Positions 19,186 to 28,483 are shown, counted from the stretch's first letter. The stretch: DNA of 64,000 nucleotides from Stigonema ocellatum SAG 48.90 = DSM 106950 (GCA_016903675.1 JADQBA010000021.1:1-64000), one strand, 5' to 3'. Notes: generated by a model not told the origin, from the letters alone. Made by a program: numbers and translations.

Positions 19186-19429
19186 GTTACTCTCCCGTTT
19201 TTGTTCGTTCAATATCCTTTGGATAAACAACAATGCAAAGTATAAAATTACGTTCGCAGGTTGGAAAGTTTATCCATATCGGGATGATTCGTATTATGGT
19301 CAGACGACTCGCATGATTTTTGACCAACTTGGATTTTTAAAACATTTTCTAACCAGGTTGTCAGGCTGGATATCTCGCAAAGAAGCAATTTGAGGAGCTT
19401 TGTGAAATCAAAGGCTTGAAAATTCAAGT

Positions 19430-19642
19430 ATATAGGACTAGCCCTTTCAAGGTGGGTAAAAAATTTGGAAAATCATGTCCAATTTTCGACATTTAATCTT
19501 CGTGTTCTTCGTGCCTTCGCGGTTTAAAAAGATTATTGAACCACGTTCGCGAAGCGTCTCCCCTTGGGAGAAGACGCGAAGTACACGAAGAAGAACCAAG
19601 TCTTTCGACTTGCACCTTGAAAGGGCTGGTCCTAGTATACAA
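19430..19642. mobile_element. MITE-like element with TIRs and TA target duplication
   Basis: The left end, TATAGGACTAGCCCTTTCAA, and right end, whose complement reads TATACTAGGACCAGCCCTTT, form imperfect TIRs of about 25 bases. TA flanks both sides, as for IS630/Tc1-type insertions. The interior holds the gcgtctccccttgggaga block also found near 36300 and 58580. Flanking DNA appears to join into a single frame (FEELCEIKGLKIQVY on the left, KKEDYGVILLLMRQWLLDFR on the right), so the element seems to split an older, otherwise unrecognised gene remnant. Confidence 0.65.
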
Positions 19643-19737
19643 AAAAGAAGATTATGGTGTAATCTTATTGCTGATGCGTCAATGGTTGCTTGATTTCCGT
19701 GCCCGGTGCAACCAGACTTCTTAATATATTACACTAT

Positions 19738-19820
19738 ATGCTGCTTTATTTTGTGATTGAGTTAATTCTCCTAGTTATCTTTAGCAGTTCATCTACGGCT
19801 TTAAATAACACTGGTGTAAA
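19738..19820 (+). pseudogene. 5' remnant of a disrupted copy of the YncE/phosphoesterase gene
   Basis: The stretch TTCATCTACGGCTTTAAATA, continuing acactggtgtaaac, matches codons 6-16 of the intact gene at 22846 with few changes. Similarity extends upstream (tgctttattttgtgattgag against tgctttgttttgttatcgag), past the start codon. The ATG itself has decayed to ATC. The TnpB element begins immediately after this fragment. Confidence 0.75.
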
Positions 19821-21023
19821 CTACCCACACTGACCCGGAGTACCGGGTACAGTATGGGCTTTCAGTAACCCTGAAGAGTCTGTACTGAGTTCACAATACA
19901 AACCCCTCGGATTTCCAGGCAGGCTTACAAAAACTGCCCCAATTACTGCTATGACTTTCGAGGCATTTAGATCAGCATCTCCAGACCATCGACACTTCGG
20001 ATTTACGCACTTAAAGCTCTTAGCGGAACGTTCACCAATCCACAAACATTCATGGCAGGTTTGACTTGTGTATTGAGGTGGTATCGCTACCACTCCTACG
20101 CCATGCAAATTACCTTTGTACTCCAAGAAAGTCCTGAGTTCAAAGAATGACCATGAATTAGATCTGCGCCTTTCAGTCTTGTTGCGAGGTTTTGAATTGG
20201 TTCGTTCTCGAATACCACTTAATTCCTCAATTGCAACAATTGCTGTATTATCCTTAGCTTTTAAAATGATGGTCTTGGAAACAACATGATTTACATGTGC
20301 CTGAAATCTTCGTTCTTTGCTCGATAACCGTTTCAAGAGATTTCGGCAGCTACGCCGTCCACTCCGAGTGCCTTTCGATGCTTTTTGTTGAAGAGTTGCT
20401 CTTACACGGTTGTATTTATCCCGTTTTTTGTTTAACTGTTCTCCGCTCCATGAGTCCCCCTCACTTGTTACCGCTATATCACGTCTACCAAAATCAACTC
20501 CGATAACTTTATCTGAGTTGATTGGGTCAGGCATTACATCTTTAACCTGAATATGAATGTAGTAATTACCATCACGGTGTTTGCACAATTGGGCTGAAGT
20601 TGGTTTCCTCCCCTTGAGTTTTCCCTTCTGATAGCTTCCTATACTCATGCCCATTTTTTCTCTACCAGACAAAAGCGTTAAGCCTACCGTCCAGTCATGT
20701 TCATTCAACGAAAATATTCTGGCATCATAATCAGCCGATGTTGGTTGAAATCCTGTAACTGACTTACCTTTCTGCTTAGCTGTTTTGCGGTTTGCTCCAA
20801 CACGCGCACATGCTCTGACTGCAAGTTGAGCGGGAAGTTCAAACTTTTTCCTCAAGTCCTGATAAACAATAGCCTGAATAGTAGACTTACTAGTGGTTTT
20901 AGGGTCAACTTGCTTGTTCGCGTAAATGCAAGCGTCGCTGAATGCCTTGAGCAGATCCTCTATTTTTTGGACTTGCTCCTTGGCGGGAGTAAGTTTGCAG
21001 ACAATGGTTAGAATTTGTTCCAT
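19821..21023 (-). CDS. tnpB: TnpB RNA-guided nuclease (IS200/IS605 OrfB family)
   Basis: TnpB proteins are RuvC-type nucleases guided by an RNA made from the transposon end and are ancestors of Cas12. This 400-residue copy looks intact. It has RuvC-I GVDFGRRDIAVTSEG (Asp near 176), RuvC-II VAIEELSG (Glu near 264), a zinc ribbon CHEC...CVNPKC, and RuvC-III SGDADLNASKVI (Asp near 350). The N-terminal region is basic and helical as expected. There is no TnpA transposase in the window, so it is an orphan relying on a TnpA elsewhere. Its last codons are read through the element's right-end hairpin, where the guide RNA scaffold is normally encoded. Confidence 0.95.
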   Translation of the reverse strand: MEQILTIVCKLTPAKEQVQKIEDLLKAFSDACIYANKQVDPKTTSKSTIQAIVYQDLRKKFELPAQLAVRACARVGANRKTAKQKGKSVTGFQPTSADYDARIFSLNEHDWTVGLTLLSGREKMGMSIGSYQKGKLKGRKPTSAQLCKHRDGNYYIHIQVKDVMPDPINSDKVIGVDFGRRDIAVTSEGDSWSGEQLNKKRDKYNRVRATLQQKASKGTRSGRRSCRNLLKRLSSKERRFQAHVNHVVSKTIILKAKDNTAIVAIEELSGIRERTNSKPRNKTERRRSNSWSFFELRTFLEYKGNLHGVGVVAIPPQYTSQTCHECLWIGERSAKSFKCVNPKCRWSGDADLNASKVIAVIGAVFVSLPGNPRGLYCELSTDSSGLLKAHTVPGTPGQCG

Positions 21024-21270
21024 GCTTCGACCTCACATGTGAATTATTCTTTGATTGTAAACCCTTTACCCAATCGCTCATACAAAAATAACCGAGGCTT
21101 AATATTTGTTAAAAACTTGTCCGTTCTATAACCTGTCTGCGCCACTCTCCACCGGTTATAGAACAACTCGTTTTTAACGCGCAATTCCTGAGCCAGTGCG
21201 TTGGACGGGTTTCCCGGCTTGAAGCAACTGGCGTCTCACCACTGATCCGGAGTACCTGATGAGCGTGGGA
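19821..21270 (-). mobile_element. IS605-like TnpB-only element replacing the middle of a phosphatase gene
   Basis: The right end shows the hairpin ACCCGG-agta-CCGGGT at 19838-19853. The left end (about 21170-21270) holds a TTTCCCGGCTTGAAGCAACT repeat region and a ccggagtac block similar to the right end. On both sides lie remnants of the same phosphoesterase gene, with about 1.75 kb of coding sequence missing between them compared with the intact paralogue. Exact ends are estimates because the family lacks terminal inverted repeats. Confidence 0.75.
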
Positions 21271-21280
21271 GCCTCCTTGC

Positions 21281-22142
21281 TGAAACAGGTGATGCAGGTA
21301 TTAAGTACCGTAACTACGGTTTTCGAGTCTATCGTGGGAAGGTCGCCTACAACCCTACCACAGGGAAAACCACTGAGCCGCGACTTGCAACCAACACTGA
21401 TACTGACTATCCGGGCTTCGATCTCAAAGTCCCAGACCAAACTCGATTTGGGGAGTGGCGAAAGGAGTTTAAGCAGTATGAAGCTAAAGGAAATCTGCCT
21501 ACTGTGGAGTTTATTCGGCTCCCTAACGATCATACAGCAGGAACCATCGCAGGTGCACCAACCCCCAGAGCTTATGTGGCCGATAATGACTTAGCTCTTG
21601 GTAAGCTTGTTGATGCTGTCTCCCATTCTCAGTTCTGGAAGGATACAGCTATCTTTGTTGTGGAGGATGATGCTCAAAATGGTCCAGATCATGTTGACGC
21701 TCATCGAACAGTTGCTCTGGTCATCAGTCCTTACACCCAAACAGGTCAGGTAGACTCCACCTTCTATGATACCTCTTCGATGCTACGGACTATGGAGCAG
21801 ATTGTTGGCATCGGACCACTCTCGCAATTTGATGCCTCAGCTACACCCATGCTCAACAGCTTCACTGACCATCCAAATTTTACGCCGTATCAAGCGATCG
21901 CACCCGGACAGTCTTTGAGTGAAAAGAATCCAATTGATGCTCCTATGGCGTCTATAGCTGCAAAATCAGATTTCTCACAAGAAGACAGAATACCAGATCA
22001 GTTGCTGACTGAAATGGTCTGGAAGAGTGTTAAAGGTGCGAATAGTCAAGTCCCCCAGTCTAAGACCAGGTTCGGCGGACGTAATGTGGGTATAGGTAGC
22101 GACAATGATGACGATGATGATCGGGTACGTGTAGCAAAATAA
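21281..22142 (+). pseudogene. 3' remnant of disrupted YncE/phosphoesterase gene
   Basis: Translation from GDAGIKYRNYGF to the stop at 22142 parallels residues from about 600 to the end of the intact protein at 22846: FIRLPNDHTAGT, YVADNDLALGKLVDAVS, FVVEDDAQNGPDHVDAHRT and DTSSMLRTMEQIVGIGPLSQ are nearly the same. It lacks the beta-propeller and the N-terminal half of the phosphoesterase domain. An ATG at 21504 opens a 212-residue frame, but that would lack the ENRT active-site motif. The Asp-rich C-terminus (SDNDDDDDRV) is retained. Confidence 0.85.
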
Positions 22143-22332
22143 TCAAGCAGTTGAATAGCTACACTCTTGAGTTCGAGTAATTTTTTATTAACAAAGTGGC
22201 TTGTAGTTGCGGCCTTGCGTGCTCTTAGCAACTACGAACTTTATACGACTATTCAATCGAACATGACATCAGGCGATACGGGTACAGTATCTGCATCCCT
22301 ATATTTATTCTCTGTCTAGAGATTAATTTGTT

Positions 22333-22352
22333 CTTTAACCTAAATTTAACCT
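22333..22352 (+). promoter_or_regulatory. Candidate Pho box (two perfect units)
   Basis: TTTAACCT, AAA, TTTAACCT gives two exact 8-base units at an 11-base period, matching the cyanobacterial Pho-box consensus. The next register is degenerate, though TTAAACCT follows 20 bases on. It lies about 490 bases before the ATG at 22846, so either the leader is long or later insertions have displaced it. The rest of 22143-22845 contains no supportable gene. Confidence 0.55.
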
Positions 22353-22845
22353 AAGATTATTTGTTTACCTATTAAACCTTTGTAGTGTATTATTTTGATG
22401 GAAAAGGAGAACTTCATCAAAGCCATTAAGGCATTCAAGGAGTACATGATTGCCGAACTAATATAATGATCAAGAATGGGGTTTCATTTCAAAAAGTGAG
22501 TGGGCTACAAACAGTAAAATTACAGTCCTTTTCAAGAAAAAAGTCAACCATATGTTAGGTGGGGCTACGCCCTACAAAAGCTCATGAAATGGTTACTTGA
22601 GCTATTGGTGGACAGTTACCACCAAGCCATAAAATTACTGTTCAATAAAGTAGTGCCAAGAAACCTGTCAAAAGCCTTTTAGGGTACATTTAAAGTTTGC
22701 ATTTGATTCAAAAGCTTTTTAGTGTAGATATCAAATCTGTAAGCAGAGAGTGACTACACTAAGGTGATGAATTTGCCATAAACATGTACTCGAGTTTGTT
22801 TCGGATATTGCTTTGTTTTGTTATCGAGGGTAAATTCACAAGGTT

Positions 22846-25536
22846 ATGTTGGACAATAATTCATCTCAGCCTTTAAATAACACTGGTCTAAACACAAATC
22901 CCAACAATGCTTATTCTTGGGATTTTGGGTCAAACAATTATTCTTCGGATTTAGGCTCCAATAATTATTCCTGGGATTTAGGCTCCAACAATCCAATAAT
23001 CCCTAGCCCGACAAATCCTGATGGAAGCGACATTACAACTCCAGCACCAGACCGCCCATTTGCTGGACCGCAACCCGAAGGACAAATCGTGAATCCTCAA
23101 GGTCAGTTCTTGACCCCTGCGGGTAATCAAGTACAACTTGGCGATCGCCCATATGGCATAACCCAAAGTCATGATGGAAATACTTTAGTCATCAGCAATA
23201 ACGGTCAGGGAACGCAATCACTACAGGTGGTTGACAGAACCACGGGCGCTGTAGTGCAGACAATTCCATACGACTCCCCAGAGGCACTATATGTTGGTGT
23301 GGTCTTTAGCCCAGATGATAAACACCTCTACGCCTCGGCTGGAGGTAACAACAAAATCCGTGTTTATGACGTCCAAGAACAGCACCTGACGGAGACAGAC
23401 CCCATCACACTACCGCCGAAGACTCCAGATGGGAACACCCTAAATCTCTATCCTGCTGGGTTAGCCATTTCTAACGATGGTAAAACCTTGTTTGCTGCCG
23501 ACAATCTGGGCGATGCGCTGTCGATTATTGACTTGCCAAGCCGCCAGGTAACCGATACAATCCATGTCGGACACAATCCCTACGCAGTCCAACTCGTTGG
23601 AAACCGTGCCTTTGTCAGCAATTGGGGCGACAAAACAGTCTCAGTCATAGATGTGCCTGATAGGGAAGTGGAGAACACGATTGATGTCGGCACACATCCA
23701 AATGCCTTAGCATTGAATCCCAAGAAAAATGAATTGTACGTCGCTAATGCTGATAGCGACAACGTCTCAGTTATTGATACGAAAACCCAAAAAGTTATCC
23801 GAACCATTGACTTATCGCCTTACCCTGGTGCGAAGCAGGGTAGCAGTCCCAACGCCGTGGCAGTATCTCCTGATGGCAGCACTCTGTATGTTGCCAATGC
23901 GACAAACAATGATGTGGCTGTCATTCGCTTAGCAAATACAACCGAAGGAAGCGACCAAGACAAAGTCATCGGTTTGATTCCGACTGCTTGGTATCCCACT
24001 GGTCTGGTGGTTTCCCCTGATGGAAAAGAGTTAGATGTCATCAACGCTAAGGGGTTGGGTGCTGGTCCTAATCCCGGCGGACCAAATCCTTATCTATCAC
24101 CATCATCCCCACCAAATCAGTATATTGCTTCGTTGATCCAGGGTTCTCTGTCAATCATTGACGTGTCTGATCCCACGCAGTTAGATCAGTACACCCAGCA
24201 GGTTGTTCAGAATAACGGCTTCAACGAGGGTGATAAGATTCGGGTTGCGGGCGAACCACAAGAAAGTGTGGTTCCGCTGCGTGCTGGAGACCCATCTCCA
24301 ATTAAGCATGTGATCTACATCATTAAAGAGAACCGCACCTACGACCAAGTCTTTGGTAGTTTGGGACAAGGCAATGGGGATCCCAGTCTCAACCTGTTTG
24401 GAGAAGAATCAGCTCCCAACCAGCGGCAATTGGCACGACAGTTTGTCACCTTAGATAATTTCTATGCAGATGCAGAAGTTTCTGCTGATGGATGGAACTG
24501 GTCTACTGCTGCGATCGCAAATACCTATGTGCAGAAGAGCTGGCCAGCTAACTATTCTAGTCGCAATCGACCCTATGACTTTGAAGGTGGCAATCAGGCC
24601 ACTGCCCCTGGAGTAGACCCAAACAACGCCTTTATTTGGAATAAACTCAGTGATGCAGGCATCGACTACCGTAACTATGGTTTCTTCGTCAGTAATGGGA
24701 AGGTTGCCTACAATTCTACTACAGGGGAAACCACTGAGCCAAGACTGGCAGCCAACACTGACCTGAACTACCCAGGCTACGATTTGACCATCTCAGACCA
24801 AACTCGAGTTGACGAGTGGCTCAAGGAGTTTCAGCAGTACGAAGCTAATGGAAATCTTCCTACTGTGGAGTTTCTAAGGCTTCCTAACGATCACACAGCA
24901 GGAACAAGGGTCGGTTCTCCAAGCCCGAGATCTTATGTGGCCGATAATGACTTGGCTCTTGGTCGGCTTGTAGAGGCTGTCTCTAATTCTCCAGATTGGG
25001 CGAGCACAGCTATCTTTGTTGTTGAGGACGATGCTCAAAATGGGCCAGACCACGTTGACGCCCATCGCACAATTGCTCAAGTGATCAGCCCCTACACCCA
25101 AACGGGTAAGGTTGACTCTAGCTTCTACGACACCTCCTCAATGCTCCGCACTATCGAGCTAATTGTTGGCATCTCACCACTAACTCAATTTGATGCAGCA
25201 GCCACACCAATGCTCAACAGCTTCACTAACCAGCCAGATTTTACACCTTATACAGCTGTAGTTCCGACCCAACCTCTGGATGAAAAGAATCCAGTTGATG
25301 CTCCTCTAGCAGCTGAGGCTGCTGCTGCTGATTTCTCACAAGAAGACCGAGTTCCAGATCAGTTGCTGACTGCAATGGTCTGGAAGAGTGTTAAAGGTGA
25401 GGACAGCGAGGTGCCCACATCTAATACTATCTTCGGCAGTCGTAATGGGAGTTTAGCACAGGAAGATGATGGCGATAACGCGATCGCGAGTCCGAATAAC
25501 GGGTTACCGAACAAAAAAGACGATGATGACAACTAA
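22846..25536 (+). CDS. Bifunctional YncE-like beta-propeller/phosphoesterase protein
   Basis: An 896-residue two-domain protein. Residues 1-55 are low complexity, with SNNYSWDLGSNN-type repeats and no signal peptide. Residues of about 75-450 form a YncE-type beta-propeller: repeated units such as NDGKTLFAADNLGDALSIID, NELYVANADSDNVSVIDTKT and SPDGSTLYVANATNNDVAVI. From about residue 486 comes a phosphoesterase domain (IKHVIYIIKENRTYDQVFGS), continuing with FLRLPNDHTAGT, FVVEDDAQNGPDHVDAHRT and a conserved C-terminus, then an Asp-rich tail. Fused proteins of this kind are known from bacteria and are presumed extracytoplasmic phosphatases. Without a visible signal, export would need a non-Sec route. 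A disrupted paralogue lies immediately upstream. Confidence 0.9.
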   Translation: MLDNNSSQPLNNTGLNTNPNNAYSWDFGSNNYSSDLGSNNYSWDLGSNNPIIPSPTNPDGSDITTPAPDRPFAGPQPEGQIVNPQGQFLTPAGNQVQLGDRPYGITQSHDGNTLVISNNGQGTQSLQVVDRTTGAVVQTIPYDSPEALYVGVVFSPDDKHLYASAGGNNKIRVYDVQEQHLTETDPITLPPKTPDGNTLNLYPAGLAISNDGKTLFAADNLGDALSIIDLPSRQVTDTIHVGHNPYAVQLVGNRAFVSNWGDKTVSVIDVPDREVENTIDVGTHPNALALNPKKNELYVANADSDNVSVIDTKTQKVIRTIDLSPYPGAKQGSSPNAVAVSPDGSTLYVANATNNDVAVIRLANTTEGSDQDKVIGLIPTAWYPTGLVVSPDGKELDVINAKGLGAGPNPGGPNPYLSPSSPPNQYIASLIQGSLSIIDVSDPTQLDQYTQQVVQNNGFNEGDKIRVAGEPQESVVPLRAGDPSPIKHVIYIIKENRTYDQVFGSLGQGNGDPSLNLFGEESAPNQRQLARQFVTLDNFYADAEVSADGWNWSTAAIANTYVQKSWPANYSSRNRPYDFEGGNQATAPGVDPNNAFIWNKLSDAGIDYRNYGFFVSNGKVAYNSTTGETTEPRLAANTDLNYPGYDLTISDQTRVDEWLKEFQQYEANGNLPTVEFLRLPNDHTAGTRVGSPSPRSYVADNDLALGRLVEAVSNSPDWASTAIFVVEDDAQNGPDHVDAHRTIAQVISPYTQTGKVDSSFYDTSSMLRTIELIVGISPLTQFDAAATPMLNSFTNQPDFTPYTAVVPTQPLDEKNPVDAPLAAEAAAADFSQEDRVPDQLLTAMVWKSVKGEDSEVPTSNTIFGSRNGSLAQEDDGDNAIASPNNGLPNKKDDDDN

Positions 25537-25600
25537 GTGAAAGTTTGTAGTAAGGGCTTTAGCCCTTGAATTTGACCAGCACCACTGATTAGCGAACGTG

Positions 25601-25634
25601 GAGAAACCCGGTTTCTTAAAGAAACCGGGTTTTT
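25601..25634. terminator. AACCCGGTTTC palindrome after YncE/phosphoesterase gene
   Basis: AGAAACCCGGTTTCTT, two A, then GAAACCGGGTTTTT. A strong stem followed by a T-run, so it is a plausible intrinsic terminator for the plus-strand gene. It is a member of the dispersed palindrome family. Confidence 0.65.
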
Positions 25635-25667
25635 GATAGCTAGCTTTCTTTGAAATTCAAATAGGAT

Positions 25668-25752
25668 AGTAATTCGTAATTCTTACTCCACAATTTCTTC
25701 AGGGACTCATACCATGAATTGACTAATTACGAATTACGAATTACGAATTACA
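25668..25752. repeat. Facing pair of TAATTCG heptad arms
   Basis: AGTAATTCGTAATTC (25668-25682) faces TAATTACGAATTACGAATTA and following bases (25724-25751). The right arm is about four 7-base units, complementary to the left. It ends three bases before the stop codon of the minus-strand alkaline phosphatase. Confidence 0.75.
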
Positions 25753-25754
25753 TC

Positions 25755-27740
25755 CTACAATTGTTTACCTGTAATTGCCTCGTACATTGCCTTATAAATG
25801 TGAACTTCGTCTACGCCACCTGGGATGCCAGGAATATTAAATCCGTAGGCTTCATAATCTTTGCCGACGTACTTATCCAACTTGAACGGAAAGCCTTGGT
25901 AGTAAACCGGTACCGGACGACGGGTGTGGTTCCCCCAACCGTACTTGTCCTCAGGAATTGACCCAAAGCTGTGACCTACGTCAGCGGAATTAGTTTCAGT
26001 CCCGTAGGTGAGTTCTTTAGCGCCCTTTGTCTTCAACAACTCAGGGAAGTTGGGGTACAGCGTCAAGTAGTGGTCGTGGTCAGCTGTAACAATCAGGACG
26101 TTCTTGCGCCAACCACCGTTACCCTCGATCCAACGTATTACTGTGCCCACAGCTTTGTCAAAGTCGAATACGGTACCGATGATATTGTCGATGTTATTGT
26201 CATGGATTCCCCAGTCAATATCACCACCTTCGACCATCAGCCAGAAGCCATCTTTGTCCTTACCTAAAACGTTGAGTGCCGCCTGGGTCATATCCGCTAG
26301 GGTAGGATTCTCCTTCACCTCACGGGTAATGAACTCCTCATCGGTTTCATCGGGCTGGAGTGGTCGATCAGTATCATTCACTGGCACATCGCCCCGCTTG
26401 TAAGGGTCGTTGGTGCGGTAGTACAGAGAAGTTTGACGGGCAAAGTTGGCAAGACCAGTAATGCTGTAATCTCCATCAGCACCGCTTACTGGGATGTTGC
26501 CTTCCTGTCCTCTGGCACCGTAGAGTCCTAGCAGACGTTCGCCCTCGTTGGGATCGATTTCATTAGAGGTCTTCAGGAGAAGATTTGCTGCAAAAGGACC
26601 TCTCTCCAAGAAACGATAGCCGTAGCGGTTTTCCGGATTCGACGAAGAGGTTGCTTTGCAAGCTTCTGCATCACTGAGAGATGTCTTACCAGTCAATTCC
26701 TTATAGGTCGATGACTTAATGTAAACGTAGTTACAAGTACCAGGCGCTTTGTAACCAGGCTGACCTGGTGTGTTCACCGTGTTGTCATGATCGAGGGGAT
26801 GACCACCGCCCAGCAGCACTGTGGGTAAGAAAATCTCCTGTAGGTCAGGTCGGTCTGGGTTGTTGTCGAAATTGGGTCGAATTGACTGCTGCAGAAGACT
26901 ATCTAGGGTTGGAAAATCAGAATCGTACTTGCTGCGGCGGTTGACAGAAGCTTCCGCCGAACCGGGGGTTGCGTGGGTAATAGGAACGGAGGTCACTAGA
27001 CCCGTTGATTTGCCTTGATTTCGAGCCGTTTGCAGAATTGTTTCAACGGGTTTTTCAAAGATGTCTACCATGGCATTGTTGTAACTCTTCACTCCTGTGT
27101 AGAGTGTGAACGCCGTGTTGGCAGAATCTGGCAGGCTAAGCTTGATATATTCTGCCTGACATGTATACCGATTAGGAATGTTGTTGATAGATTGTCCCTG
27201 GGGTACCTCGATGTCGCAGGGTTGCGGTGTAGCAGGTGTCCAGGGATTAGGACCACCCTTATCCACTTCCCAACCCGTGAGATTACCTAGAGATGGGTCA
27301 GTTGCGCCACCAGATGCATTTGCCGTCAGGTCGGTACCGGGGTTGAATGGAAAGGGTTTGAAGGAAAAGTCAGGGCGAACGTTGCTCTTACCTGTTACAG
27401 GATTGCTGTCATCCAGTGCGGAGTTACTGGTAGCAAACTTACCACTTTTAGCGTCGAAGATCGTGGTGCCGTAGGTTGTGGCATAGGTATAGCCCTTCAG
27501 CTTTTGCATGTTTAAGCCATTACCTTTCCCACTGGTGTAGAAACTTGCACCTTTGGCAATGGCACCTGTCCGCGCTGGTTCCCAACCCATTCCATCACCA
27601 ATCATGATGATGACGTTAACGCCATTACCCTTGTTTTGGTACGCAAAGGCAGGTTGCTCAATCAGAAACGTTGAGATAAATAATAGACAACTTGCGATCA
27701 ATGCGATCGCTCGTACACGCTTTCCAATGTAGGAAGTCAT
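25755..27740 (-). CDS. Secreted PhoA-family alkaline phosphatase
   Basis: A 661-residue alkaline phosphatase (PF00245 type). The signal peptide is IALIASCLLFISTFL with AFA before the mature end. Metal and catalytic motifs are visible: VIIMIGDGMGWEPAR, LPDSANTAFTLYTGV (nucleophile serine region), TSVPITHATPGSAEASVNRR, MVEGGDIDWGIHDNN and VTADHDHYLTL, then GNHTRRPVPVYYQG. The family releases phosphate from monoesters and normally uses zinc with magnesium or calcium. I prefer the ATG at 27740 to the TTG one codon earlier, with AAGGT about eight bases upstream. A small membrane protein gene lies 88 bases upstream, and a Pho-box-like triplet further upstream on this strand suggests phosphate-starvation control of both. 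Confidence 0.93.
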   Translation of the reverse strand: MTSYIGKRVRAIALIASCLLFISTFLIEQPAFAYQNKGNGVNVIIMIGDGMGWEPARTGAIAKGASFYTSGKGNGLNMQKLKGYTYATTYGTTIFDAKSGKFATSNSALDDSNPVTGKSNVRPDFSFKPFPFNPGTDLTANASGGATDPSLGNLTGWEVDKGGPNPWTPATPQPCDIEVPQGQSINNIPNRYTCQAEYIKLSLPDSANTAFTLYTGVKSYNNAMVDIFEKPVETILQTARNQGKSTGLVTSVPITHATPGSAEASVNRRSKYDSDFPTLDSLLQQSIRPNFDNNPDRPDLQEIFLPTVLLGGGHPLDHDNTVNTPGQPGYKAPGTCNYVYIKSSTYKELTGKTSLSDAEACKATSSSNPENRYGYRFLERGPFAANLLLKTSNEIDPNEGERLLGLYGARGQEGNIPVSGADGDYSITGLANFARQTSLYYRTNDPYKRGDVPVNDTDRPLQPDETDEEFITREVKENPTLADMTQAALNVLGKDKDGFWLMVEGGDIDWGIHDNNIDNIIGTVFDFDKAVGTVIRWIEGNGGWRKNVLIVTADHDHYLTLYPNFPELLKTKGAKELTYGTETNSADVGHSFGSIPEDKYGWGNHTRRPVPVYYQGFPFKLDKYVGKDYEAYGFNIPGIPGGVDEVHIYKAMYEAITGKQL

Positions 27741-27828
27741 CAAAGTTACCTTGAAAGTTTAATCAGAAATATTTCGTCAAAAGTTGAAATCCTAACCCTT
27801 GGAAGGATTGCCAAAACCTCAGATAGAG

Positions 27829-28059
27829 TTAATCAAAATCTGGCAGATGAGTCGAATCCCTGGTCACCCCAGCAGACCAATACCCAGTTCCTGGCTGGTT
27901 TTTTGGGGTGTATGCATGCAAAGAAGCCTGATGATTGGGGCTGGTCACTGTTGTAGCTAGCTGAATAAGAGGCATTCCCATGGCTAACAGGGACACGCAA
28001 ATTAAACCTACTGCAAACCACATCAGCATTCGTAGATTACTTTTCAAAACTTGAATCAT
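27829..28059 (-). CDS. Small single-pass protein upstream of alkaline phosphatase
   Basis: A 76-residue ORF with a hydrophobic segment (MLMWFAVGLICVSLLAMGMP) and a polar, probably extracytoplasmic tail (HAYTPKNQPGTGYWSAGVT). AAGGTAGC sits about seven bases before its ATG. It is co-oriented with the PhoA-type gene and lies between that gene and the Pho-box-like site, so it may be the first gene of the operon. No family recognised. Confidence 0.6.
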   Translation of the reverse strand: MIQVLKSNLRMLMWFAVGLICVSLLAMGMPLIQLATTVTSPNHQASLHAYTPKNQPGTGYWSAGVTRDSTHLPDFD

Positions 28060-28453
28060 AACCGCTACCTTTGAGAGACTGAGAGAAATTAATGCAGCAT
28101 CTTGATTCCATTTGCCAAACCTGCCAATTTCTCAATTCGCACGCATTCCAAAGCCTGCTTGAGTTGTCACGCTTCACGAGTGAGTGCCCAGTAGCAACCT
28201 AGGTCGATAAATTATGTGTAAAACCTAATGTTAGTTCTACTCAAAACGGGTTAAGTTAATAATCTTTGTCAGACTACAATGCCCGAGCTATATAAATCAA
28301 GAAATCAGCAGATAGATCAAAGTAAGAACAAGAAATGACTGCCTGAACGAGAGTGTTTGTATATTTGGTTATGTGGTCATGAGAAGCAATATTACTTACA
28401 TGCCGCATAGGAAAGTATACTACCCTATTTTATGCACGACTATTATGATATTT

Positions 28454-28483
28454 TGGTTAAAAATAGGTTAAGGTCGGTTTAAT
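28454..28483 (-). promoter_or_regulatory. Candidate Pho box, three units on the minus strand
   Basis: Read on the minus strand: ATTAAACC, GAC, CTTAACCT, ATT, TTTAACCA. These are three 8-base units at exact 11-base spacing, the best Pho-box match in the window. It lies about 395 bases upstream of the small gene at 28059 and the alkaline phosphatase beyond it. The intervening 28060-28450 stretch has no gene I can support. Confidence 0.75.
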
